NCBI GenBank assembly: GCA_017746715.1
Contig: JAGHZQ010000097.1
Coordinates: 1-64,000, forward strand
Length of the DNA stretch: 64,000 bases
Direction: 5' to 3'
From: Cyanobacteria bacterium SBLK
GTDB lineage: Bacteria > Cyanobacteriota > Cyanobacteriia > Cyanobacteriales > Spirulinaceae
Within the stretch, counting starts at the first letter, position 1. Every line of letters starts with the position of its first letter. The notes beneath the pieces were generated by a model that saw only the letters and a program-made list of their open reading frames with translations, ran no database searches and was not told the DNA's origin. This document shows, piece by piece, positions 25,191 through 32,214 of this stretch. The position numbers and the translations under genes were made by a program.

Positions 25191-25237
25191 GCTAGGGATT
25201 CGCTCCCCCAACTTTGGGGAAAGTTGGATTCCCTAGC
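25191..25237. promoter_or_regulatory. Large hairpin between uspA and pgk
   Basis: GCTAGGGA (25191-25198) pairs with TCCCTAGC (25230-25237), and inside it CCAACTTT (25208-25215) pairs with AAAGTTGG (25220-25227) around a GGGG loop. The structure lies in the likely pgk leader, about 50 nt before its GTG, and could act as a leader RNA element or terminate minus-strand transcripts. Confidence 0.6.
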
Positions 25238-25288
25238 AATATTGAATCGCATTTTGAGAAACTCAAACGAAAACAGGAGGATATTCTT

Positions 25289-26491
25289 GTGTCTAAGAAA
25301 ACTGTAGCAAATTTATCAGAAGCGGATTTAGCGGGCAAAAGGGTTTTGGTTCGCGCTGATTTTAACGTGCCCTTAGACGGCGGCAAAATCACGGACGATA
25401 CGCGGATTCGGGCAGCACTCCCCACCATCCAAGATTTAACGAAAAAAGGCGCAAAAGTATTGCTCTCGAGCCACATGGGTCGTCCTAAAGGTCAGGTGAA
25501 AGAAGAATTGCGCTTGACTCCCGTTGCCGATCGCCTGTCGGAGTTGTTGGGCAAAAAAGTGACCATGTGTTCCGATTGTATCGGCGATGCGGTGGCTTCC
25601 GTCGTTGGCGGCATGAGCAATGGAGATGTTGCTCTTTTGGAAAACGTTCGTTTCTATGCCGAAGAAGAGAAAAACGATCCCGAATTTGCCAAGAAATTAG
25701 CGGCGAATGCGGATATTTATGTTAATGATGCTTTCGGCACCGCCCACCGCGCCCATGCTTCTACAGAAGGAGTTACAAAAATTCTAGCAACCAGCGTGGC
25801 AGGGTATTTAATCGAGAAAGAATTAGAATTCTTGCAAGGCGCCATCGACAATCCCCAACGTCCTTTAGCAGCCATTATCGGCGGTTCTAAGGTCTCCAGC
25901 AAAATCGGGGTGATCGAAACGTTATTGGATAAGTGCAACAAGCTACTGATCGGCGGCGGCATGATCTTTACCTTCTACAAAGCGCGGGGTTTGAGCGTGG
26001 GTAAGTCTTTGGTGGAAGAGGATAAGTTAGAGTTAGCGAAGTCTTTGGAAGCGAAGGCCAAAGAAAAAGGCGTTGAGTTATTATTGCCCACAGATGTCGT
26101 GGTTGCCGATAATTTTGCCCCCGATGCCAAGTCTCAAACCGTGAGCGTGGAGGCAATCCCCGAGGGCTGGATGGGATTGGATATCGGACCCGATTCTGCC
26201 AGCACCTTCCAAGCGGCTTTAGCCGATTGCAAATGCGTGATTTGGAATGGTCCGATGGGAGTTTTTGAATTTGACAAATTTGCTGTCGGCACCGAAGCGA
26301 TCGCCAATACTTTAGCCGGTTTGACTCCCAAGGGCTGCATTACTATCATCGGTGGAGGGGACTCCGTTGCTGCCGTAGAAAAGGTGGGCGTTGCCGAGAA
26401 AATGAGCCATATTTCGACGGGTGGCGGTGCGAGTTTGGAACTGTTGGAAGGGAAAGTGCTTCCCGGAATTGCTGCCTTGAATGATGCTTAA
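25289..26491 (+). CDS. pgk: Phosphoglycerate kinase
   Basis: The 400-residue protein interconverts 1,3-bisphosphoglycerate and 3-phosphoglycerate in glycolysis and the Calvin cycle. Motifs run in order: VRADFNVPLDGGKITDDTRI, SSHMGRPKG, LLENVRFYAEEEKNDPEF, YVNDAFGTAHRAHAST, GGSKVSSKIGVI and the ATP-binding GGGDSVAAVEK with STGGGASLELLEGK. The start is the GTG at 25289, preceded by a strong AACAGGAGGA ribosome site; the longer frame lacks support. It is transcribed away from uspA. Confidence 0.98.
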   Translation: MSKKTVANLSEADLAGKRVLVRADFNVPLDGGKITDDTRIRAALPTIQDLTKKGAKVLLSSHMGRPKGQVKEELRLTPVADRLSELLGKKVTMCSDCIGDAVASVVGGMSNGDVALLENVRFYAEEEKNDPEFAKKLAANADIYVNDAFGTAHRAHASTEGVTKILATSVAGYLIEKELEFLQGAIDNPQRPLAAIIGGSKVSSKIGVIETLLDKCNKLLIGGGMIFTFYKARGLSVGKSLVEEDKLELAKSLEAKAKEKGVELLLPTDVVVADNFAPDAKSQTVSVEAIPEGWMGLDIGPDSASTFQAALADCKCVIWNGPMGVFEFDKFAVGTEAIANTLAGLTPKGCITIIGGGDSVAAVEKVGVAEKMSHISTGGGASLELLEGKVLPGIAALNDA

Positions 26492-26516
26492 CGATCGTTT
26501 TGGCTTGAATTGACTC

Positions 26517-26538
26517 AAGGGGCGCGATCGCGCCTCTT
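26517..26538 (+). terminator. HIP1-containing hairpin after pgk
   Basis: A 22-bp near-perfect palindrome with core GGCGCGATCGCGCC lies 25 nt after the pgk stop. No strong T-run follows, so it may stall or stabilise the 3' end rather than terminate efficiently. Confidence 0.5.
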
Positions 26539-26595
26539 CAAAAGAATAAGTTATCCTTAAAAGTATCCCATTTATTTTATTTGTTAAAGCGCATT

Positions 26596-27021
26596 ATGTC
26601 CCAAACCGTACAAAAAATTCTCAAAGTACAGACAACGGGAAAATCTTTTCATAATATTACGTATCCCGTTCAATCTTTAGTTTCCGAATCCAACATCAAA
26701 GTAGGATTGTGTACGATTTTTGTTCGTCATACTTCCGCCAGTCTCGTGATTCAAGAAAATGCCGATCCCGACGTACTCAAAGATTTAGCTAATTTTTTCA
26801 GCAAACTCGTTCCCGAGGATGGTCGAAGTTATATTCACGATGCGGAAGGCTCTGATGATATGCCCGCTCATATTCGTTCGGCTTTAACGAAAACGTCAGA
26901 ACAAATCCCCATTTCCGACGGAAAATTAGTTTTGGGAACTTGGCAGGGAATCTATTTATGGGAACACCGTCAATATCCCCACCAACGTCAAATTGTTATT
27001 CATGCAGCTGGCGATCGATGA
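26596..27021 (+). CDS. YjbQ/UPF0047 family protein
   Basis: The 141-residue protein starts MSQTVQKILKVQTTGKSFHN and shows the family hallmarks: FVRHTSASLVIQENADPDV with the conserved His, then YIHDAEGSDDMPAHIRSAL and GTWQGIYLWEHRQ. The family has a trimeric fold; a weak thiamin-phosphate synthase activity is reported for some members, but the physiological role is unclear. It precedes the L-2-hydroxyglutarate oxidase gene by 53 nt on the same strand. Confidence 0.93.
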   Translation: MSQTVQKILKVQTTGKSFHNITYPVQSLVSESNIKVGLCTIFVRHTSASLVIQENADPDVLKDLANFFSKLVPEDGRSYIHDAEGSDDMPAHIRSALTKTSEQIPISDGKLVLGTWQGIYLWEHRQYPHQRQIVIHAAGDR

Positions 27022-27074
27022 TTTTTGCCCTCGTATTGCTAATATAGACCTATGTAATGTACGAGATATCTATT

Positions 27075-28268
27075 ATGTATAATTTTACGATCGTTGGGGG
27101 AGGAATTGTCGGTTTAGCGACGGCAATGGCGTTACAAAATCGTTTTCCGAATGCCCAAATCGCAGTATTAGAAAAAGAGAGTCAATTAGCGTTTCACCAA
27201 ACTGGAAATAATAGCGGGGTGATTCATTCGGGCATCTATTATAAACCGGGGAGTTTGAAGGCTCGTCTAAGTCGTGCGGGGGCGCAATCTATGGTGGAGT
27301 TTTGCCAACAGCATGACATCGCTCACGAAGTTTGCGGTAAAGTCATTGTCGCCACCCAAAAAGACCAATTACCGCAATTAGAAAAACTCTATCAGCGCGG
27401 GTTAGAAAATGGGATAGAGATCGCGAAAATTACGGCAGAAGAAGTGCGGGAAATTGAACCTCATGTTAGCTGCGTCGCAGGAATTTGGGTCAAATCCACC
27501 GGCATTGTTAATTATCGCCAAGTTTGCGAAAAATACGCGCAGTTAATTACCCAATCCGGGGCAGAGATTCGTCTCGATACTAAGGTCGAAAACTGGCGAG
27601 AAACCCGCGAAACTATTATTCTCGAAACCTCCCGAGGGGAAATTGAAACTAAATTTGCGATCAACTGCGGGGGCCTGTTTAGCGATCGCCTCACCCAGAT
27701 GAGCGGGATGCAACCCCAAGCTAAAATCATCCCCTTTCGCGGTGAATATTACGAATTAAAGCCGGAAAAACGCGATTTAGTCAAAAATCTCATTTACCCC
27801 GTTCCCAACCCAGATTTTCCTTTTCTCGGCGTGCACTTTACCCGTATGATTGATAATAGCGTTCATGCCGGACCCAATGCAGTGTTAAGTTGGAAACGAG
27901 AAGGCTATACAAAAACAGATATCGATCTTGCCGATGTTGCGGAAATGTTCGCTTATCCCGGACTGTGGAAACTCATCGCCAAACACGGAAGAGAAGGGAT
28001 TAAAGAAATTATTCGCTCTTTTAGTAAGGCGGCTTTTGTTCGTAGCCTGCAACAATTGATTCCGGAAGTGCAAGCCGATGATGTCATTCCCACCCATGCA
28101 GGGGTGCGCGCTCAAGCCTTGAAACCCGATGGGGCGTTAGTCGATGATTTTTTGATTCTCCAAGATAACCGCAAAATGCACGTTTGTAATGCACCTTCTC
28201 CAGGCGCTACTGCCTCTCTGGAGATTGGGAAGGTCATCGCCGATCGCGTCCCCGAATTAGTCCATTGA
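27075..28268 (+). CDS. lhgO: L-2-hydroxyglutarate oxidase
   Basis: A 397-residue FAD-dependent DAO-family oxidase starting MYNFTIVGGGIVGLATAMAL (dinucleotide-binding GGGIVG). The sequence HQTGNNSGVIHSGIYYKPGSLKA is diagnostic of LhgO, as are HYEL-like FRGEYYELKPEK and the late THAGVRAQALKPDGALVDD. It oxidises L-2-hydroxyglutarate to 2-oxoglutarate and passes electrons to quinones. A start at ATG 27057 would add six residues; I prefer 27075, which begins at the conserved N-terminus. Downstream is gene-free for 350 nt. Confidence 0.92.
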   Translation: MYNFTIVGGGIVGLATAMALQNRFPNAQIAVLEKESQLAFHQTGNNSGVIHSGIYYKPGSLKARLSRAGAQSMVEFCQQHDIAHEVCGKVIVATQKDQLPQLEKLYQRGLENGIEIAKITAEEVREIEPHVSCVAGIWVKSTGIVNYRQVCEKYAQLITQSGAEIRLDTKVENWRETRETIILETSRGEIETKFAINCGGLFSDRLTQMSGMQPQAKIIPFRGEYYELKPEKRDLVKNLIYPVPNPDFPFLGVHFTRMIDNSVHAGPNAVLSWKREGYTKTDIDLADVAEMFAYPGLWKLIAKHGREGIKEIIRSFSKAAFVRSLQQLIPEVQADDVIPTHAGVRAQALKPDGALVDDFLILQDNRKMHVCNAPSPGATASLEIGKVIADRVPELVH

Positions 28269-28622
28269 TAGTAGTTTGGTCTGGCGATCGATGTTGGTTT
28301 TATTGGATTTAATTCATCTCGGCGATCGCTGAGCTTGTCGAAGGGATGCTTGCTTGTTCCACAATTGATGATGAAGATTGGTTTTATTTTGCCTATTTTT
28401 AAACCCAAATAGACTTTCTCTATTGCTAACTGAAAAAATGCGATCGCAAAACCGAAAAACAAAGTTCGGTAAACCGAAAAACAAAAACATAGGTTCGGAA
28501 ACCTTGAAGTTTTGAGTCGTTAAAACCCCACTAGTTTATCAATGCGATCTCGCTAAATTAGTAATCAAAGGCAAGTAAAACAAATGCCTGAAAAAAAGAA
28601 GATAGCTTCGGAGGTCAATATT
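28269..28622. other. Gene-free region between lhgO and hsp20
   Basis: No supported gene. It contains one copy of a dispersed repeat (cgctgagcttgtcgaaggg at 28327, related to 44338-44399), a direct repeat of aaccgaaaaacaaa (28450 and 28472), and the AT-rich promoter/leader of hsp20 after 28540. A short in-frame ATG at 28584 extends hsp20 by 13 residues but lacks a ribosome site. Confidence 0.5.
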
Positions 28623-29057
28623 ATGAACCTGATTCGTTTTCAACCCTTCCAAGAAATCGATCGCCTGCATCGGGAAATGAACCGCCTCTTTGATGATGCG
28701 CGAATCGTCCCGGATCGTCTGAATGGAAACTTCGTCCCGTCCGCAGAAATTGAAGAAACTTCAGAAGCCGTTCTGCTCAAACTGGAAGTTCCCGGTATAG
28801 ATGCTAAAGATATCGAGATTCAAGCAACAGCAGAAGCCGTTTCTATTAGTGGCGAACGCAAATCGGAAAAGAAAGCGGAAGAGGGTAGCGTAAAACGCAG
28901 CGAATTCTATTACGGTAGTTTCCAACGCATTATTCCTCTTCCCGTTCGCATTCAAAACACCAACATCACCGCCGAATATACCAATGGCATCCTCAATCTC
29001 ACCCTGCCCAAAGCAGAAGAAGAAAAAAACAAAGTGGTCAAAGTCAATCTCAACTGA
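28623..29057 (+). CDS. Small heat-shock protein Hsp20 (alpha-crystallin family)
   Basis: The 144-residue protein begins MNLIRFQPFQEIDRLHREMN, typical of cyanobacterial HspA. The alpha-crystallin domain runs from about residue 38 to 135, with FVPSAEIEETSEAVLLKLEV, VPGIDAKDIEIQA, FYYGSFQRIIPLPVRI and the closing YTNGILNLTLPKAEE (A/GxLxxxxP motif). It is an ATP-independent holdase. The ATG at 28623 is chosen for its GGAGGTCAATATT ribosome site. The stretch after it looks like the tail of a vanished dnaK. Confidence 0.95.
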   Translation: MNLIRFQPFQEIDRLHREMNRLFDDARIVPDRLNGNFVPSAEIEETSEAVLLKLEVPGIDAKDIEIQATAEAVSISGERKSEKKAEEGSVKRSEFYYGSFQRIIPLPVRIQNTNITAEYTNGILNLTLPKAEEEKNKVVKVNLN

Positions 29058-29110
29058 GGAATTTTAAAACTGCCAGAAAAAAGGCAATTTAACGCCTTAG
29101 TTTAAACCAG

Positions 29111-29129
29111 GGGCGGGCAATCCCCGCCC
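29111..29129 (+). terminator. GC-rich hairpin downstream of hsp20
   Basis: GGGCGGG and CCCGCCC form a 7-bp stem with a 5-nt loop, 54 nt after the hsp20 stop. No T-run follows, so it may be a repeat-type hairpin rather than a strong terminator. Confidence 0.45.
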
Positions 29130-29149
29130 GATACCATCCCTCGCACGAA

Positions 29150-29368
29150 CTCGGAGAAACAAGCGGATTTCTTGGTTTATCAAGCCGAGAAAAACTGCAA
29201 GATTGGGGTGATAAAGTTGCCTCAGAAGAGCGCGATCGCGCCGAAAATCTCATCCAACAGTTGCGAGATGTCATTGCAAAAGAAGAGAGCGATCGCTTGC
29301 AATCTCTCAGCAGCGAATTGCAACAAACCTTTAACATCACCTCCTTAAGTTATTTGAGTTTATCGTAA
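29150..29368 (+). pseudogene. Hsp70/DnaK C-terminal remnant
   Basis: From 29150 the plus frame is open for 72 codons to TAA 29368 with no usable start. It encodes SREKLQDWGDKVASEERDRA, then ENLIQQLRDVIAKEESDRL and QSLSSELQQTFNITSLSYLS, a charged helix pattern like the C-terminal lid region of cyanobacterial DnaK proteins. It lies just after hsp20, where an hsp20-dnaK neighbourhood would make sense. The assignment comes from pattern resemblance only. Confidence 0.5.
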
Positions 29369-29397
29369 ATAATTGGTTTGCACTATATTTCTCAAAG

Positions 29398-29423
29398 CCG
29401 CCCTCCGCTTCGCTAAAGGGCGG
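29398..29423. repeat. GC-rich hairpin repeat
   Basis: CCGCCCT and AGGGCGG pair around a 12-nt loop after the dnaK-like remnant. It resembles dispersed cyanobacterial hairpin repeats and may once have terminated that gene. The rest of 29424-29689 holds no gene I can support. Confidence 0.5.
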
Positions 29424-29689
29424 GGCAACCCAGTTTTTTGGTAATAGTTGAGATATGGCCCTAGTGCAGGTTGATGAAAAATGTCTTTTGTTACGATCGC
29501 GATTGCTCATCTGACTTGCGCTTCATTTTATTCTATCTCCTGCATGCGATCGCACTCATTGAGTTATCTCTGTCACTTCAATTCTCGCACGAACGCACTC
29601 TTCAGCCAAACTCGCGATCGCTGCCGCTTTAACTCACGGATAGCATAATGGTTGAGAGCATTGGGCTTGCAAAACTACTATAAAATATC

Positions 29690-29896
29690 ATGGATTCAGC
29701 AAAATCTTTAACTTCGACTTGTCGCCGTTGCATTTTTTATGCTCCCCAAGGAAGACGCGGTGGAACGTGCAGACAGTTAAACGTCCCAGTTCAAGGCTGT
29801 TGGAAAGCGTGTAGTTTATCGGCTCATCCCTTTGACGCTTCGGAATGGAAAAAATGGGATGCAAATATGTTAAATCTTCAACCGTCACTTTCATAA
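29690..29896 (+). CDS. Conserved small cysteine-rich protein
   Basis: The 68-residue protein has four cysteines in a regular pattern: TCRRCIFYAPQGRRGGTCRQ then VPVQGCWKACSLSAHPF, suggesting a small zinc or iron-sulfur site. Similar small proteins with CRxCxFYxPxGRRGGxC and WKACSL recur in cyanobacteria, always hypothetical. It has no obvious operon partner. The function is unknown. Confidence 0.7.
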   Translation: MDSAKSLTSTCRRCIFYAPQGRRGGTCRQLNVPVQGCWKACSLSAHPFDASEWKKWDANMLNLQPSLS

Positions 29897-29994
29897 TACT
29901 AGGTTATGGGAACAGTCCGATCGTCGTGATACGAAAGGTTTGAGAGTTTGTATTTCGATATTGGGAGACTTTAAACTCTCAAAACCATCTCGTT

Positions 29995-30741
29995 TTACTT
30001 TCCTTGCTTTTTAACGGAAATAGTTCCTAGTAAGAGAGATGCTCCTAGCCCCCAAATACTAAAAAATTCTGGAACGTCTGTTTCATCGACAGGCTGAAGA
30101 TTGCTAATCTCAATATCGGTTAAAGCACCTGTATAGATACGAACATCATCCATAGTACCATTAAAGAACTCATCAAACGGAGCAAATTGACGACCCAAAC
30201 GGGTATCCGAGCCAATTGCACCCGTGCTAATCGCTGCATTTAACGTAGCCTGAAGAATGCCATCGATATAAAGTTTAGTCTGTTGGTTATCGCTATCAAC
30301 AGTCATTGCATAATGATGTAACAAACCATCGGATGGAAAAGATATTCCCGTATTGCCCCAACTGTCTGTCACCCGGATTGTTTGATTGGGGGTATATCCG
30401 ATATAAAAACCGGGTTCGCCAGTAATCCCCTGATTTGCCCCTTGAGAAATTAACTCAACATAATTATTTTGGATTGCATTTTGTTGTGCAAAAAGAGCCA
30501 CTGAATAACTACCAGAAGTGGGGACAATCTTGTCGCTAAACTGTACGTAGTCATCAATTCCATCTAGAACGAGTTGCCCATTACTAACCGTTGCACCATT
30601 TAATAATGTACCATTCGCATTCCCAACTGAATCCGTGACATTATCGGTAAACTCATAATGATGAATTAAAGTGGCTGCATGACAAGGCAAACTTAAAGTA
30701 ATTAAGGTAGCAGCACTACAAAGAACAGTATGGATTTGCAT
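29995..30741 (-). CDS. LamG-domain extracellular protein with PEP-CTERM-like end
   Basis: The 248-residue secreted protein has an N-terminal signal peptide (MQIHTVLCSAATLITLSLPC) and a LamG/concanavalin-like domain from about residue 25 to 205: LIHHYEFTDNVTDSVGNANG, LDGIDDYVQFSDKIV, SYSVALFAQQNA, TKLYIDGILQATL and FNGTMDDVRIYTGALTDIEI. The end VPEFFSIWGLGASLLLGTIS followed by a basic KKQGK matches a PEP-CTERM-type sorting signal. It is therefore likely exported and processed by an exosortase. Confidence 0.85.
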   Translation of the reverse strand: MQIHTVLCSAATLITLSLPCHAATLIHHYEFTDNVTDSVGNANGTLLNGATVSNGQLVLDGIDDYVQFSDKIVPTSGSYSVALFAQQNAIQNNYVELISQGANQGITGEPGFYIGYTPNQTIRVTDSWGNTGISFPSDGLLHHYAMTVDSDNQQTKLYIDGILQATLNAAISTGAIGSDTRLGRQFAPFDEFFNGTMDDVRIYTGALTDIEISNLQPVDETDVPEFFSIWGLGASLLLGTISVKKQGK

Positions 30742-30906
30742 GGATTTCTTCGTTTTTCAACTCGATACGTTTATCTTTTTAACACATATCTTTGTATAAG
30801 TTGATTTGAAATTCTTTTTTTAACAAAAATACATATCAAACAGATACTAATCGGGTGAAGTAGAGATGAAACCTATCAGGATATCGAAAAGAGTTGAGAA
30901 CAGCGA

Positions 30907-30929
30907 AGGGAGAGATATGTTCTCTCCCT
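30907..30929 (-). terminator. Perfect hairpin between the DUF3153 and LamG genes
   Basis: AGGGAGAGA and TCTCTCCCT form a 9-bp stem with a 5-nt loop, 55 nt after the DUF3153 stop on the minus strand. It is a likely transcription end for that gene. A T-run at 30941 on the plus strand would also allow termination in the other direction. Confidence 0.55.
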
Positions 30930-30983
30930 GCAATCATAATTTTTTACTGATATTTGTCCGATTGCGATTCTCGAATTTTTGAT

Positions 30984-31808
30984 TCAAGGGGTTGTCGCAG
31001 GAGTATCTGAGGGAGTCGTGACAGGAACATCCGAGTCAGAAAAGTATTTTTCTTTAACATAAATTCCCAAAATTGTCAATAAGACGATCGCGATAAAGCC
31101 CATTCCCAAATAACTCGGAATCCAGTAAACCACCTCAATATGATTGATTTCTCCAGTTTGTAGCGTCCAAATGGAGCGATCGCCGACCCGTCGCACGGGG
31201 GGCGATATCCCGTCGGGGGTACGAACCAAATACCTCGCCCCCCAAGGAGTCGAGAGGGCAAAATCGATCGCAATGGGAAAACCGGACTCGAGGGAAATAG
31301 GAGAGCGATCGCTCAACACTTCCAACCCGCGCAAATCCACTGCCAAACTGAGGCGATCGCGTTCGACTAAGATGAGATTGCTTTGGTCGATTTCCATCTC
31401 GGAAACCAGTTGGACTGCATCGAGAGTGCTGCTTTCCGAGGAGGCAATTTCTTGTCCGGCGGGATTGAAAAACTTGTTAAACTTAGAGACTAAATCTTTG
31501 CCGTTATAGAAGGGAATCGTGACGAGAAGTTCGTCATCGGCGAGATATTTGCTTTTCCCTTTCAGTTTTTTTGCCCGATCTTCAATGGTTTTCAGCCAGC
31601 GAGAGGCTTCTGAGGGATTAAAGCGAGTCAGTTGTTCGCCCAATTTAACATGCTGGGAAATCGTCCCGCCATTTTGACCTTCCACCGTCACCCCCACATC
31701 GTAGCGAATGCAGCCGGATAGAAAGAGCGCCGAAACCACCAAAAAGGCGACGAACAGCCAGCGAGACAGTCGAAACTTTAAACGCCGTTGCCTGTATCCC
31801 AAACCCAT
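30984..31808 (-). CDS. DUF3153 lipoprotein/membrane protein
   Basis: The 274-residue protein starts MGLGYRQRRLKFRLSRWLFV and has a hydrophobic signal segment ending in a lipobox (LFLSGC, cysteine at about 33), then the DUF3153 body (RYDVGVTVEGQNGGTISQHV, LTRFNPSEASRWLKTIEDRA, STPWGARYLVRTPDG) and a C-terminal membrane span (LGMGFIAIVLLTILGIYVKE). The start ATG 31808 follows a GGAGGAG ribosome site; a GTG six codons upstream overlaps that site. Likely an anchored periplasmic or thylakoid lumen-facing protein of unknown role. Confidence 0.88.
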   Translation of the reverse strand: MGLGYRQRRLKFRLSRWLFVAFLVVSALFLSGCIRYDVGVTVEGQNGGTISQHVKLGEQLTRFNPSEASRWLKTIEDRAKKLKGKSKYLADDELLVTIPFYNGKDLVSKFNKFFNPAGQEIASSESSTLDAVQLVSEMEIDQSNLILVERDRLSLAVDLRGLEVLSDRSPISLESGFPIAIDFALSTPWGARYLVRTPDGISPPVRRVGDRSIWTLQTGEINHIEVVYWIPSYLGMGFIAIVLLTILGIYVKEKYFSDSDVPVTTPSDTPATTP

Positions 31809-31978
31809 GAGGCGAATCTCCTCCACAATTGCACCTACTTCCCTCGATCCTACAGGAAACGGGGACTTTTCCGCGTTTTCTCTTTCTGGTTGCCCTCAAG
31901 GGCAAAATTAGATATATTTTGTTACAAAGTTTTAACTACTGCACCCAATAACCATTTTTTAGGATAGCGATCGCAGCC

Positions 31979-32173
31979 ATGAAAATCTCGGAAATCCAAA
32001 ACACAATCTCTCGAGAAACCAATACCCTCAAGGACAAAATCGATCGAAGAGAGTTGATTTTGTCAACCTATGTCGGCGATCCGACTCGACTGAGAACCGA
32101 ACTGGAAAAATGGCGTTCCGAGCTAGAAATCTGGCAAAAATGCAAAAATATGATTGACCAAGCACAATGGTAG
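31979..32173 (+). CDS. Small coiled-coil hypothetical protein
   Basis: The 64-residue charged protein MKISEIQNTISRETNTLKDK is almost wholly helical, with heptad-like spacing (SEIQNTI, TLKDKIDRREL, LRTELEKWRSELEIWQ). No domain is recognised. It sits 41 nt upstream of polA on the same strand and may share its transcript. Its length and composition fit a real but uncharacterised small gene. Confidence 0.6.
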   Translation: MKISEIQNTISRETNTLKDKIDRRELILSTYVGDPTRLRTELEKWRSELEIWQKCKNMIDQAQW

Positions 32174-32214
32174 TCGCAATTCGCCATTAGGGTAATTCGT
32201 TTGTACAATGGGGG

